Shown: one piece after another, positions 7,298 to 15,416 of the stretch
Layout of the letters: each line of letters opens with the position of its first letter
Position numbering within the stretch: position 1 is the first letter of the stretch
NCBI GenBank assembly: GCA_050289385.1
Contig: JBNKFQ010000232.1
Span: 1 to 21,389 of the forward strand
Length of the DNA: 21,389 bases
Reading direction: 5' to 3'
Origin: JBNKFQ01 sp050289385
GTDB taxonomy: Bacteria; Pseudomonadota; Gammaproteobacteria; Pseudomonadales; Porticoccaceae
Position numbers and translations under genes: made by a program
Notes under the pieces: generated by a model
Seen by the model: only the letters and a program-made list of their open reading frames with translations
What the model was told of the DNA's origin: nothing
Database searches by the model: none

Positions 7298-8362
7298 ATG
7301 AAATCATTAGGGTCTGTTGACAATTCATCTTCTACACGGCACTCGTTCTGCCTCGCTGGATCGAAAAAATGGCCCCCAGCAGAGGCGAAGATGAATTGTC
7401 AACAGACTCTGGTCACAATACTGTTTTGCATAGGCACCCTGATTGGTGGCGCTGTTCTTGCGGAAGATCAATTTACCGCCATCTATTGCGGGACCTTGCT
7501 GGACGTTGAATCGCAAAAAGTCCTGAATAATCAATATATTCTGGTAAAAGGCGATCGGATTGCGGAAATTGGGCGATCGATAAAAATCCCGGAAAACGCA
7601 ACCGTGATTGACCAGACCCAGGCCAGCTGTTTACCCGGTCTGTTCGATACCCATGAACATTTGGCTGGGGATGGAAGGTCCCCGATGGAGTCCCTGCAAC
7701 GCTCCAATGCCGCCAAAGGGTTTGTGCAATTGCGTCAGGTGCAAGCCACACTCAAAGATGGCTTTACTCAGGCCGAAATTCAAATGGCGACAATTAATTC
7801 GGCGAAGATGTTGGGTGTCGATCAGGAACCTGGTTCTATTTCAGAAGGCAAGCTGGCAGACATCATTGCCGTGCCAGGTGACCCGCTAAAGGACATCGCC
7901 ATCATGGAGCAAGTCAGCTTTGTCATGAAGGGGGGGCAGACTGTACTCGATGATTCCCGAAAGTCGGATTTCAAACTTGATGCTGCATTGTATGATGAAA
8001 TTATCATTGATCGCCCCGTGGAAGAGGTGTGGAAAGAGTTGCCTGATTTCCCAATCTGTTTTTTTTCGGGGGAAGGCATCAAACGCGTTAAAGGAGAGCC
8101 GGGGCAGGTTGGTGATGTCACAGTGACCGAGCGATATTTCTGCCGCTGCGTGTTTGATGACCGGGTGCTGAAAGTCTCTTTCGAAAAATTCAGGGCAAAG
8201 CTGGACGCACTGGCAGATGACATCCGGATGGATTATCGGCTCCGCGAACTCGCCGAGCGTCCCCTGGGCCACGATACCGAGTCAACAGCCCTGTCGCAGG
8301 CGGTGCGTATGCACTGCAAGCAGAGGGTATTTCTGAACGGTCAACGCACCGTTACTTTTTAA
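7298..8362 (+). CDS. Chimeric amidohydrolase remnant fused to an SRPBCC-like segment (probably non-functional)
   Basis: An intact frame of 354 codons made of unlike pieces. From ATG 7298 it reads MKSL, then through a 102-bp palindromic insertion (34 codons, frame kept), then a hydrophobic signal sequence (LVTILFCIGTLIGGAVLA). It continues with an amidohydrolase N-terminal part carrying the metal motif DTHEH (His at 7652 and 7658). After LKDGFT the protein jumps to QAEIQMATINSAKMLG and GKLADIIAVPGDPL, the C-terminal end of the same family. About 200 or more residues with the other metal ligands are missing. Beyond about 7980, EIIIDRPVEEVWKELPDF and KGEPGQVGDVTV look like the start of an SRPBCC (polyketide cyclase-like) domain. 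The last 80 or so residues are unrecognised. ATG 7391 inside the insertion, after AGAGGCGAAG, is an alternative start. The family assignment is fairly sure; activity as an amidohydrolase is very unlikely. Confidence 0.65.
   Translation: MKSLGSVDNSSSTRHSFCLAGSKKWPPAEAKMNCQQTLVTILFCIGTLIGGAVLAEDQFTAIYCGTLLDVESQKVLNNQYILVKGDRIAEIGRSIKIPENATVIDQTQASCLPGLFDTHEHLAGDGRSPMESLQRSNAAKGFVQLRQVQATLKDGFTQAEIQMATINSAKMLGVDQEPGSISEGKLADIIAVPGDPLKDIAIMEQVSFVMKGGQTVLDDSRKSDFKLDAALYDEIIIDRPVEEVWKELPDFPICFFSGEGIKRVKGEPGQVGDVTVTERYFCRCVFDDRVLKVSFEKFRAKLDALADDIRMDYRLRELAERPLGHDTESTALSQAVRMHCKQRVFLNGQRTVTF
7309..7410. mobile_element. MITE-like palindromic insertion
   Basis: Perfect 21-base inverted repeats at 7312-7332 and 7387-7407 (outer ends GTCTGTTGAC and GTCAACAGAC) extend to 24 bases with one mismatch. 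They enclose about 54 bases with no gene. Size, long terminal repeats and lack of coding content fit a miniature inverted-repeat element or an insertion-sequence remnant. No target duplication is evident. The insert sits within the fifth codon of the amidohydrolase frame. Its length is a multiple of three, so the frame stays open. Confidence 0.65.
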
Positions 8363-8389
8363 GTTTGAGCCAACTTCCCGGAGTCTGTT

Positions 8390-9640
8390 TTGGAAAAATA
8401 TTCTGCTTTTTCGCTGCTCAAAAACGCGCTATCCGGCCATCGCAAGTGGCCGAAGGTCTGGCGGGACGCTGACCCCAGGCCAGCCTACGATGTGGTGATT
8501 ATCGGGGGCGGCGGTCAGGGGCTTGCCACCGCCTATTATCTGGCCAAAAAGCACGGCATTCGCAATGTCGCCGTGCTGGAAAAAGGCTGGCTCGGCGGGG
8601 GCAACACCGGCCGCAATACCACGGTGGTGCGCTCCAACTACTTTTATCCGGAGAGCACCCGGTTTTTCGATCACTCCCTGAAGCTTTTTGAGGGGTTGAC
8701 CCGGGAACTCAACTACAACCTGATGTTGAGCCAGATTGGCGTTCTTACCCTGGCCCACAGCCGCCACGAGATGGACATGCTCAGGCGCTGGGCCACGGCT
8801 ATCCAGGTGCAAGGAGTGGATTCCGAGTTGCTGGACCGAGAACAGGTGGCCCTTGAAGTACCCATTGCCAATTTTGCACCAGACGCCCGCTATCCGATTC
8901 ACGGCGGCTTTATCCAGCGCCGGGGCGGGGTTGCCCGTCACGACGCTGTGGCCTGGGGTTATGCCCGGGCTGCCGACCAGTTGGGGGTGGACATCATCCA
9001 GAATTGCGAGGTCACCGACATCAAGGTGGTTAACGGTACGGTCAAGGGGGTGGAAACCAGCCGGGGCTTTATCGCAGCGGATAAGGTGGGCTCGGCAGTG
9101 GCGGGGCACACCAGTGTGATCGGCGAGATGGCGGGGTTGCGTTTACCCATTGTCAGCCAGACGCTGCAGGCGATGGTGTCGGAACCGGTAAAACCGCTCA
9201 TGCACACCATGGTGTTGTCGCCAGTGGTGCACTGTTATGTCTCCCAGTCCGACCGGGGTGAAATGGTAATTGGCGGGGGCGCGGACATGTACCCTTCCTA
9301 TGGCCAGCGGGGCAATTTACCCTCCTTTGAAGAGACCGTGACAGCGACGGTGGAGCTGTTCCCCTGCTTAAGTCGCATGAAGCTGATGCGACAGTGGGGT
9401 GGCATCGTGGACATCAGCCCGGATGTCAGCCCGATTATTTCCAAAACTCCCGTCAAGGGGTTTTACATTAATGGTGGCTGGGGCACCGGTGGCTTCAAGG
9501 CCATTCCGGCAGGTGGAGATACCTTTGCCTACACCATCGCTCACGACCGCCCTCACGAACTGGTGGAACCCTTCAGCCTGGACCGCTTTGCCCGGGGCCG
9601 GCTGGTAGACGAAGGCGCAGCGGCCGGCGTTTCTCATTAA
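8390..9640 (+). CDS. soxB: Sarcosine oxidase, beta subunit
   Basis: The flavoprotein subunit of heterotetrameric sarcosine oxidase, which oxidises sarcosine (N-methylglycine) to glycine, passes the methylene group to tetrahydrofolate and makes H2O2. The 416 residues begin MEKYSAFSLLKNAL, the standard SoxB N-terminus. The dinucleotide motif GGGGQGLATAYYL (residues 39-51) binds FAD. LGGGNTGRNTTVVRSNY follows. His184 in ARHDAVAWGYARAAD fits the histidine that carries covalent FMN in characterised enzymes. INGGWGTGGFKAIPAGG near the C-terminus is the usual flavin-contact loop. The start is TTG, supported by GGAG at 8380-8383 six bases upstream and by the conserved N-terminus. It is the first gene of soxBDAG, 27 bases after the amidohydrolase chimera and 33 before soxD. 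Confidence 0.96.
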   Translation: MEKYSAFSLLKNALSGHRKWPKVWRDADPRPAYDVVIIGGGGQGLATAYYLAKKHGIRNVAVLEKGWLGGGNTGRNTTVVRSNYFYPESTRFFDHSLKLFEGLTRELNYNLMLSQIGVLTLAHSRHEMDMLRRWATAIQVQGVDSELLDREQVALEVPIANFAPDARYPIHGGFIQRRGGVARHDAVAWGYARAADQLGVDIIQNCEVTDIKVVNGTVKGVETSRGFIAADKVGSAVAGHTSVIGEMAGLRLPIVSQTLQAMVSEPVKPLMHTMVLSPVVHCYVSQSDRGEMVIGGGADMYPSYGQRGNLPSFEETVTATVELFPCLSRMKLMRQWGGIVDISPDVSPIISKTPVKGFYINGGWGTGGFKAIPAGGDTFAYTIAHDRPHELVEPFSLDRFARGRLVDEGAAAGVSH

Positions 9641-9673
9641 CGCCCTTTTGCAAAGAGTACAAGGAGCACAACC

Positions 9674-10003
9674 ATGTTACAGATTCAATGCCCCTGGTGT
9701 GGCGTTCGCGACGAAGACGAATTCACCTGCGGTGGGCAGGCTCATATTATACGGCCGGTCAACCCGACGGATGCCAGTGATCAGCAATGGGCTACCTATC
9801 TCTTTGAGCGGGTCAATCCAAAGGGTGTCAACCTGGAGCGCTGGCGGCACACCTTTGGCTGTCGGCAATGGTTCAATATGGCCCGGGATACCGTTTCCCA
9901 CAAGATTGTGGCGATCTATCGCATGAGCGACCCGGTTCCGGTGGAACTGCAGCAAAATCCTGTTGCGCAAATGGCAAACGAAGCCCGGGAGGCCGTGTTG
10001 TGA
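9674..10003 (+). CDS. soxD: Sarcosine oxidase, delta subunit
   Basis: A small 109-residue zinc-binding subunit of the sarcosine oxidase complex, needed for assembly rather than catalysis. The N-terminus MLQIQCPWCGVRDEDEF carries Cys6 and Cys9, and RWRHTFGCRQWF carries His59 and Cys63. These are the four zinc ligands known for the delta subunit of the family. YLFERVNPKGVNLERW is also highly typical. AAGGAG (9661-9666) lies seven bases before the ATG. The stop TGA at 10001-10003 overlaps the GTG start of soxA (10000-10002), which indicates translational coupling. Confidence 0.96.
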   Translation: MLQIQCPWCGVRDEDEFTCGGQAHIIRPVNPTDASDQQWATYLFERVNPKGVNLERWRHTFGCRQWFNMARDTVSHKIVAIYRMSDPVPVELQQNPVAQMANEAREAVL

Positions 10004-12981
10004 AAATCACCCAAAAACGGTTGCCGGGCGCTCGAGTTAACCTGGATAAGCCCATCCTGTTTTATTTCGATGGCAAGACCTGTCGGGGTTACGAAGGGGA
10101 TACGCTGGCGTCTGCCTTGCTGGCCAATGGCGTTGGTGTGGTGGGGCGTAGCTTCAAGCTGCATCGACCGCGTGGTATTTTTGGCTCCGGCAAGGAAGAG
10201 GTCAATGGTTTTGTACAGCTGGAGGCCGGTGAATGGACCGAGCCCAATGTGCGTGCCACATTGCAGCCCCTCTATCCGGGACTCCACGCAACCAGTCAAC
10301 ATGGCTGGCCCAATGCCCGTCGGGATGTCTGGAGCCTGATACAGCTTTTCAAACCGTTGCTTCCCGCCTCTTTTTATTACAAGACCTTTATGTGGCCCAA
10401 CTGGAAATTGTGGGAGGGCACGGTGCGGCGCATGGCCGGGCTCGGTAAGCCGACCCGTGAACGGGATCCGCAGCGCTACTACAAACACAATGTTCACACT
10501 GATGTGCTTATTGTCGGTGGGGGACCGGCGGGGCTCGCAGCAGCGTTGACTGCGTCTCAAAATCCGCAAGTCCGGGTGTTATTGCTGGATGAACAGGAAG
10601 AGTGGGGGGGCTCCCTGCTGGCAAGCCGGGAATCCATCAACGACCAGGACGCTGTGCAGTGGGTGGCGGACACTGTGGCGGAACTGCAACAGCGCTCAAA
10701 TGTGAGCCTGCTGCCGCGTACCACCGCCGTTGGTTATTACGACCACAATCTGCTGTCGGCGGTGGAGCGCGTTGCCGTACATCTCGGCCCAGCCGCCGGT
10801 AAGGGCAGCGTGCGAGAGCGGTTCTGGCGTATCAGGGCCAGGCAAGTGATTCTGGCCACCGGCGCTATCGAGCGACCGCTGGTGTTTCCGAATAACGATC
10901 GGCCCGGCATTATGCTGGCGTCCGCAGTACAACAATACGTTCACCGCTACGGCCTGAACCTGGCGGAACGACTGGTGTTTTATACCAACAACGATTCGGT
11001 TTACCGCCTTGCGCCGGCGTTGTCCCGAGCGGGCGTCGGTATCGCTGCAGTGGTGGATATTCGCCATCATGTGGACCCGCAACTGGTCAATTCCCTGGAG
11101 CAGCAAGGTATTGCCCACTGCAGTGGCTATGCCGTGACTGCCATCAAAGGAACCCGGTGGGTGAAAAAGCTGAAACTGACGAAACTTGACGCCCGGGGTG
11201 AGGGGCTGGCGGGCGACGGTAAAACCCTGGGCTGTGATCTATTGGCCATGTCCGGCGGCTGGACACCCACTGTCCACCTGTATTCCCAGTCCGGCGGCAA
11301 GCTGGCATTTGACGATCAGCTGAGCTGTTTTGTTCCCGTGCAAGCGGCGCAAGCCTGCGAAGTCACGGGTAGTTCGGCCGGGCGCTTTTCCACGCAAGCC
11401 TGTCTGGAGTCCGGTAGCTCATCAGCCGCTGTTGCACTCGCCAATTTGAAAGTTGGGAAGGCAGGCAACTTGCCCGAATGGCGGGCGGAAAATGAACCAT
11501 TTACCCTGCAGCCCTTCTGGATAACACCGGATGTGCCGCCCCAAAAACAGTGGGTGGATTTTCAGTACGATGTTACTGCGGCCGATATCGCCCTCGCGGC
11601 CCGGGAAAATATGGTATCTGTGGAACACCTGAAGCGCTATACCACCACAGGTATGTCAATTGACCAGGGCAAGACCAGTAATGTCAACGCCCTGGCCATT
11701 CTTGGCAGGGAAACAGGCCGGGAAATTCCCCAGGTGGGTACCACCCGCTTCAGGCCTCCGTACCATCCCACAACAATTGGCGTTCTGGCGGGTCGGGAGA
11801 CCGGTTCTCTTTACAAGCCCTGGCAGTTGCTGCCGGCTCACCATTGTCATGTGCAGCTAGGCGGCTCTCTGGTTGATTTCGGCGGTTGGTTGCGCCCCGA
11901 GTACTATCCACGGGGCAACGAAACAGAACTGCAAACCATCGCCAGAGAAGTCAATGCGGTACGCACAACAGCGGGACTGCTGGACTATTCTCCCCTTGGC
12001 AAGCTGGAAGTGCGGGGGCTGGATGCCAGGGAGTTCCTCAACCGTATTTACGTCAACAATATTTACACCCTCAAGGCAGGGGCTGCCCGCTACGGCCTGA
12101 TGCTAAACGAAAAAGGCATTGTCGTGGACGACGGTGTGATGGTTTGCCTGGCGGAGGACCACTTTCTGTTGCATACCACCAGCGGCGGTGCCAACCACAT
12201 GTACCTGGCTTTGGAAGAGTGGTTGCAGTGCGAGTGGCCGGACCTCGAGGTTCTGATTACCAACAACACTACCCAGTGGGCCACCCTGATGCTGAGTGGC
12301 CCCAGGTCCCGCGATGTGATGCAAAAACTCGACTGTGATATCGATTTTGATCGTGAAGCGTTTCCTCATATGCAATTCCGTCAGGGTACATTGATGGGCG
12401 TGCCGGCTCGAATTCTTCGCGCCAGTTTTACCGGCGAAGTGAGCTACGAGATCAGTGTGCCTGCCAATTATGGGCAATCCTTGTGGGAAACCTTGATGGA
12501 CGCCGGAGAAAAATTCGGAATAACACCTTTCGGCGTGGAATCCCTGATGGTGATGCGTACGGAAAAAGGCTTCTTGCATGTCGGCCAGGACACGGATGGC
12601 ACTACCATGCCCCAGGACCTGGGGTGGGGTGGCGCCGTTGCCAAACAGGAGAACGATTTTGTCGGCAAGCGTTCCCTGTCAACAGAGTGCGGTCATTCCG
12701 AAGGGCGCTTTCAGTTTGTGGGCATTGAGCCGGTTTATCCGCAAGCATCATTGCAAAGCGGCGCCCACGTGTTGTCTGATGACGGCAGCACCACGGCGGG
12801 CTATGTCACGTCCGCTTACCACAGTCCAACCCTGGGTAAAACCGTGGCTTTGGGGTTGGTGGCCGATGGTCGGGCCAGGCAAGGGCAAGAGGTAACACTG
12901 TTTTTGAATGGCAATAAGGAAAAGGCACGGATAGTCAAACCTGGAGCTTATGACCCAGCGGGAGAAGCATTGAATGGATAG
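10000..12981 (+). CDS. soxA: Sarcosine oxidase, alpha subunit
   Basis: The 993-residue large subunit. The N-terminal about 110 residues are ferredoxin-like (FDGKTCRGYEGDTLASALLANG, KLHRPRGIFGSG). GGGPAG (173-178) starts the pyridine-nucleotide/FAD-type fold that binds NAD+ in this family, with VILATGAIERPLVFPNNDRPG further on. From about residue 613 the protein is a GcvT-like aminomethyltransferase domain (HVQLGGSLVDFGGW, RTTAGLLDYSPLGKLEVRG, FTGEVSYEISVP, RTEKGFLHVGQDTDG). This domain binds tetrahydrofolate and accepts the methylene group. The start is GTG 10000, overlapping the soxD stop, because the protein then begins MKITQKRLPGARVN as in homologues. The open frame extends further upstream only through soxD. 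The stop TAG 12979-12981 overlaps soxG by eight bases. Confidence 0.96.
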   Translation: MKITQKRLPGARVNLDKPILFYFDGKTCRGYEGDTLASALLANGVGVVGRSFKLHRPRGIFGSGKEEVNGFVQLEAGEWTEPNVRATLQPLYPGLHATSQHGWPNARRDVWSLIQLFKPLLPASFYYKTFMWPNWKLWEGTVRRMAGLGKPTRERDPQRYYKHNVHTDVLIVGGGPAGLAAALTASQNPQVRVLLLDEQEEWGGSLLASRESINDQDAVQWVADTVAELQQRSNVSLLPRTTAVGYYDHNLLSAVERVAVHLGPAAGKGSVRERFWRIRARQVILATGAIERPLVFPNNDRPGIMLASAVQQYVHRYGLNLAERLVFYTNNDSVYRLAPALSRAGVGIAAVVDIRHHVDPQLVNSLEQQGIAHCSGYAVTAIKGTRWVKKLKLTKLDARGEGLAGDGKTLGCDLLAMSGGWTPTVHLYSQSGGKLAFDDQLSCFVPVQAAQACEVTGSSAGRFSTQACLESGSSSAAVALANLKVGKAGNLPEWRAENEPFTLQPFWITPDVPPQKQWVDFQYDVTAADIALAARENMVSVEHLKRYTTTGMSIDQGKTSNVNALAILGRETGREIPQVGTTRFRPPYHPTTIGVLAGRETGSLYKPWQLLPAHHCHVQLGGSLVDFGGWLRPEYYPRGNETELQTIAREVNAVRTTAGLLDYSPLGKLEVRGLDAREFLNRIYVNNIYTLKAGAARYGLMLNEKGIVVDDGVMVCLAEDHFLLHTTSGGANHMYLALEEWLQCEWPDLEVLITNNTTQWATLMLSGPRSRDVMQKLDCDIDFDREAFPHMQFRQGTLMGVPARILRASFTGEVSYEISVPANYGQSLWETLMDAGEKFGITPFGVESLMVMRTEKGFLHVGQDTDGTTMPQDLGWGGAVAKQENDFVGKRSLSTECGHSEGRFQFVGIEPVYPQASLQSGAHVLSDDGSTTAGYVTSAYHSPTLGKTVALGLVADGRARQGQEVTLFLNGNKEKARIVKPGAYDPAGEALNG

Positions 12982-13579
12982 ATTAAAGTCGGTCTCACCC
13001 TTGAACCCGAGCGGGGAAGCAATCGATTCAGTTCAGAATGAATCTGTCATTCTTGAAGAGGTGAGGGTATACGAACTGCTTCGACTGCAGGTGTTCAGCC
13101 GGGGCGAAGTCACCGAGACTTCTTTGGCTGCACAATCGGGATTGCCTCTGCCCGGTGCTGGCGCGCTGGTGCCGATTGAGCAAGGATTTATTTGCTGGTC
13201 TGCGCCATGCGAATGGATTATTGCTGTGTCGGCGGATGATGACACCCAAATGGCGAAGGCTCTGACCCATAGTCTTGATGGTGTGCTGCATTCGATTTCC
13301 GTGATCACCGATAGCCGGGTTTTACTGCGAATATCCGGTATTGGCGCTCGGCGCTTACTGGCCATGGGTTCCGGTGTGGATTATCACCCTTCTGTATTTA
13401 AGGCGGGCACCTGCGTAACCACCAAACTGGCAGGAGTTGCCGCGATGGTTTTGCAACCTGAAATTCGAGATGAATTCCTGGTTTTTGTGGATCGTTCTCA
13501 TGCCGATTATCTCCGTACATGGTTGTCGGATGCAGCAATCGATATGAATTCCAATCCGGAACTCACCAGGGCCTGTTAA
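12974..13579 (+). CDS. soxG: Sarcosine oxidase, gamma subunit
   Basis: The 201-residue gamma subunit, related to GcvT-type domains, packs against the alpha subunit and completes the heterotetramer. Recognisable elements are EVRVYELLRLQVFS near residue 30, APCEWIIAV about 77, LLRISGIGARRLLAMGSGVDYHP about 116-140, and the closing EFLVFVDRSHADYLRTWLSDAA. The ATG at 12974 lies within the last codons of soxA (eight-base overlap), so expression is likely coupled. The usual next genes for one-carbon processing (purU or folD) are absent; a truncated sigma factor follows after about 50 bases. Conservation in this subunit is weaker than in the others, so confidence rests partly on operon order. Confidence 0.93.
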   Translation: MDRLKSVSPLNPSGEAIDSVQNESVILEEVRVYELLRLQVFSRGEVTETSLAAQSGLPLPGAGALVPIEQGFICWSAPCEWIIAVSADDDTQMAKALTHSLDGVLHSISVITDSRVLLRISGIGARRLLAMGSGVDYHPSVFKAGTCVTTKLAGVAAMVLQPEIRDEFLVFVDRSHADYLRTWLSDAAIDMNSNPELTRAC

Positions 13580-13629
13580 CACCCCTTATTGAGGTGACAT
13601 ATTATAGCTTTGTCCGGTGAGCTACTGTC

Positions 13630-13911
13630 ATGCATGACAAACAGACTGTAGTGCGGTTTCGGAAGCACCAGGATATACAGGGGCAAAATTTTATGCGTGA
13701 AGTGTTCGAGCAACACCATAAGGCGCTGCTCCAGTTTGTTGGGCGTTTGGGTATTGACGAACAAAAACGGCACGATGTGGTGCAAGAGGTGTACCTGAGG
13801 ATTGCACGGCAGGGTGACCCCGAAAAGCTTAAGTACACGCCCAGAAGCTACCTTTACATGATTGCCACACTGATGGGGTCGGACCGAAGTAAGTTATTGA
13901 AAAGTAAATAA
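13630..13911 (+). pseudogene. Truncated ECF-type sigma factor (region 2 only)
   Basis: A 93-residue frame whose middle, MREVFEQHHKALLQFV then KRHDVVQEVYLRIARQ and TPRSYLYMIAT, matches sigma-70 region 2 of ECF sigma factors, closest in style to the FecI group. The frame ends in LLKSK at TAA 13909-13911, just after region 2. Region 4, which binds the -35 box, is missing and I cannot find it in other frames nearby. Family length is usually 160 to 200 residues. No FecR-like partner is present. A working sigma factor is unlikely. Confidence 0.7.
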
Positions 13912-14064
13912 AATGGTTAAAAAATTAGTTGATTTTAGGGGTTAGGATGTCCATTTTGAGGTTAAAAGCCAGGATTTAAGGAGTAAGGGAGGCGACTGAC
14001 GTATCTCGAAAGGGTATTTTTATGCTTAAAAACACCCGTTTAAGGTGGTTGAAGTGCCAATAAT

Positions 14065-14502
14065 TTGGAGAAATGTTTCGAGAATCAAAGAGTTTGCAAG
14101 GTCCGACCCATTGGGCTGGCCGTTGCGCAGGTTGCCGAAATATCCCTTGATGAAGATAAGCGGATAAAAGTACATCGGGTAGTCTGCGCAGTGGATTGTG
14201 GCATGGCTGTAAATCCGCTCAATATCAAGGCACAGATGGAGAGTGCTGTCGTATTCGGTTTAAGTGCGGCCCTTTTCGGGGAAATCACATTCAGTGACGG
14301 AAAACCTGAGCAAAGCAATTTTCACAATTACCCTGTGCTGCGGATGAATGCCATGCCGGAAATTGAAGTGCACATTGTTGAAAGTACGCAGCCGCCAACC
14401 GGTATTGGTGAGCCAGGGTTGCCACCGATTGCTCCGACGGTTGCGAATGCCGTATTCGCCTTGACCGGCAAGCGGTTGCGGAAATTGCCGTTGCAGCTGT
14501 AA
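14065..14502 (+). pseudogene. C-terminal remnant of molybdopterin-binding dehydrogenase (IorB/xanthine dehydrogenase family)
   Basis: The frame encodes about 145 residues, recognisable from about 14110. VAEISLDEDKRIKVHRVVCA, VDCGMAVNPLNIKAQMESA and TQPPTGIGEPGLPPIAPTVANAVFALTG are the closing segments of the large molybdenum-cofactor subunit of aldehyde oxidase/xanthine dehydrogenase-type enzymes. The IorB (isoquinoline 1-oxidoreductase beta) branch is the closest, as far as I can tell. Intact proteins have more than 700 residues, so at least 80 percent is lost, including most of the cofactor site. There is no credible start: the frame opens with a TTG and a stretch unlike the family. The iron-sulfur subunit is not nearby. 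Confidence 0.75.
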
Positions 14503-14599
14503 CAGCTGATGGAATTACGAGCAATGATAATTGTAACTGTTTTGTCACGATAATAATAAAAGATGAGAAATGCCAGTGAAAGAATTAGAGATGGGATAA

Positions 14600-15310
14600 T
14601 TGGTTGTCGATTCGAACCTGACAAATTTTGTCATTACAATTTATTCCAGACACGAGGGGCGCTTTCACGGATCGGCAATCGCCATAATTATTGGTCTGAT
14701 ACTTGCTTATATCAGCGGTGCGGTCAATGGAGGTAAATCCGGGTTGGCTGACATTAGCATGTTTGCTGGTATTGGCATTATGGGTGGTGCCATGTTTCGA
14801 GATTTCGCAATTGTGGCGACAGCCTTTGGAGCAGAACTGGATAATTTTAAAAAGTCGGGACTAGTCAGCATAGCGTCCGTATTTATTGGTGTTGTACTTT
14901 CTTTTGCCGTCGGTGCTCTTGTTGCTTTTGCTTTTGGTTATAGTGACCCGGTAGCAATTACAACCATCGCCGCTGGTGCGGCTACTTATATTGTTGGCCC
15001 GGTTACCGGGTCGGCTATTGGTGCCAGTAGCGAAGTGATAGCCTTGAGCGTTGGCGCAGGTCTGGTTAAATCGATAGCCGTAATGATTTGTACCCCCATG
15101 GTTGCAAACTCTATCGGTTTGAACAATCCGAAATCTGCCATGATTTTTGGTGGTTTGATGGGTACAACCAGTGGGGTCGCCGGAGGTCTCGCCGCCACTG
15201 ACCCAAAGCTGGTACCATACGGAGCACTTACTGCGACTTTTTACACCGGTGTTGGTTGTTTGTTGGCACCATCGATATTGTTTCTGGCTGTGAGTGCCGT
15301 GTTCAGCTGA
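14600..15310 (+). CDS. madM: Malonate transporter MadM subunit, altered 5' end
   Basis: A polytopic inner-membrane protein of 236 residues. GRFHGSAIAIIIGLILAY, IGIMGGAMFRDFAIVATAFG, TYIVGPVTGSAIGASSEVIA, GGLMGTTSGVAGGLAATDPK and LTATFYTGVGCLL are hallmarks of MadM. In known systems MadM works with MadL to import malonate. From residue 22 on the sequence looks whole. The first 20 or so residues do not resemble the usual first membrane helix, and the only start is TTG 14600 with poor Shine-Dalgarno support. The gene therefore seems to have lost its 5' end. MadL and malonate decarboxylase genes are absent, which makes an orphan subunit between two remnants. The family is secure; function is doubtful. 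Confidence 0.75.
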   Translation: MVVDSNLTNFVITIYSRHEGRFHGSAIAIIIGLILAYISGAVNGGKSGLADISMFAGIGIMGGAMFRDFAIVATAFGAELDNFKKSGLVSIASVFIGVVLSFAVGALVAFAFGYSDPVAITTIAAGAATYIVGPVTGSAIGASSEVIALSVGAGLVKSIAVMICTPMVANSIGLNNPKSAMIFGGLMGTTSGVAGGLAATDPKLVPYGALTATFYTGVGCLLAPSILFLAVSAVFS

Positions 15311-15332
15311 TAAAACGTTCAGCTGACAAAAC
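15301..15332. repeat. 16-base tandem duplication across the madM stop codon
   Basis: Two adjacent 16-base units (15301-15316 and 15317-15332), GTTCAGCTGATAAAAC and the same with one T-to-C change. The first unit contains the TGA stop of madM. It looks like a recent slippage or duplication event. Confidence 0.8.
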
Positions 15333-15361
15333 ACTGCGTCGGTATAAATCTTATGCGCTTT

Positions 15362-15401
15362 CACTGGTTACGGGCCCGTTTTAAATAAACGGCTTCCAGT
15401 G
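15362..15401. other. Nested inverted repeat between convergent remnants
   Basis: CACTGG (15362-15367) pairs with CCAGTG (15396-15401), and inside it CCGTTT (15376-15381) pairs with AAACGG (15387-15392) around TAAAT. It lies between the end of madM and the end of the reverse-strand esterase fragment. It could be a degenerate bidirectional terminator, although there is no T run after the stem. Confidence 0.35.
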
Positions 15402-15416
15402 CATCAAGTGGCTATC

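Noticed and set aside
8429..10569. Long reverse-strand frames (226 and 217 codons) opposite soxB, soxD and soxA
   Set aside because: They mirror well-recognised sarcosine oxidase genes in GC-rich DNA and encode no recognisable protein.
14600..14625. GATTCGAACC, which looks like a tRNA T-loop on the reverse strand
   Set aside because: The flanking bases do not form a T stem and no acceptor, D or anticodon arm can be built around it.
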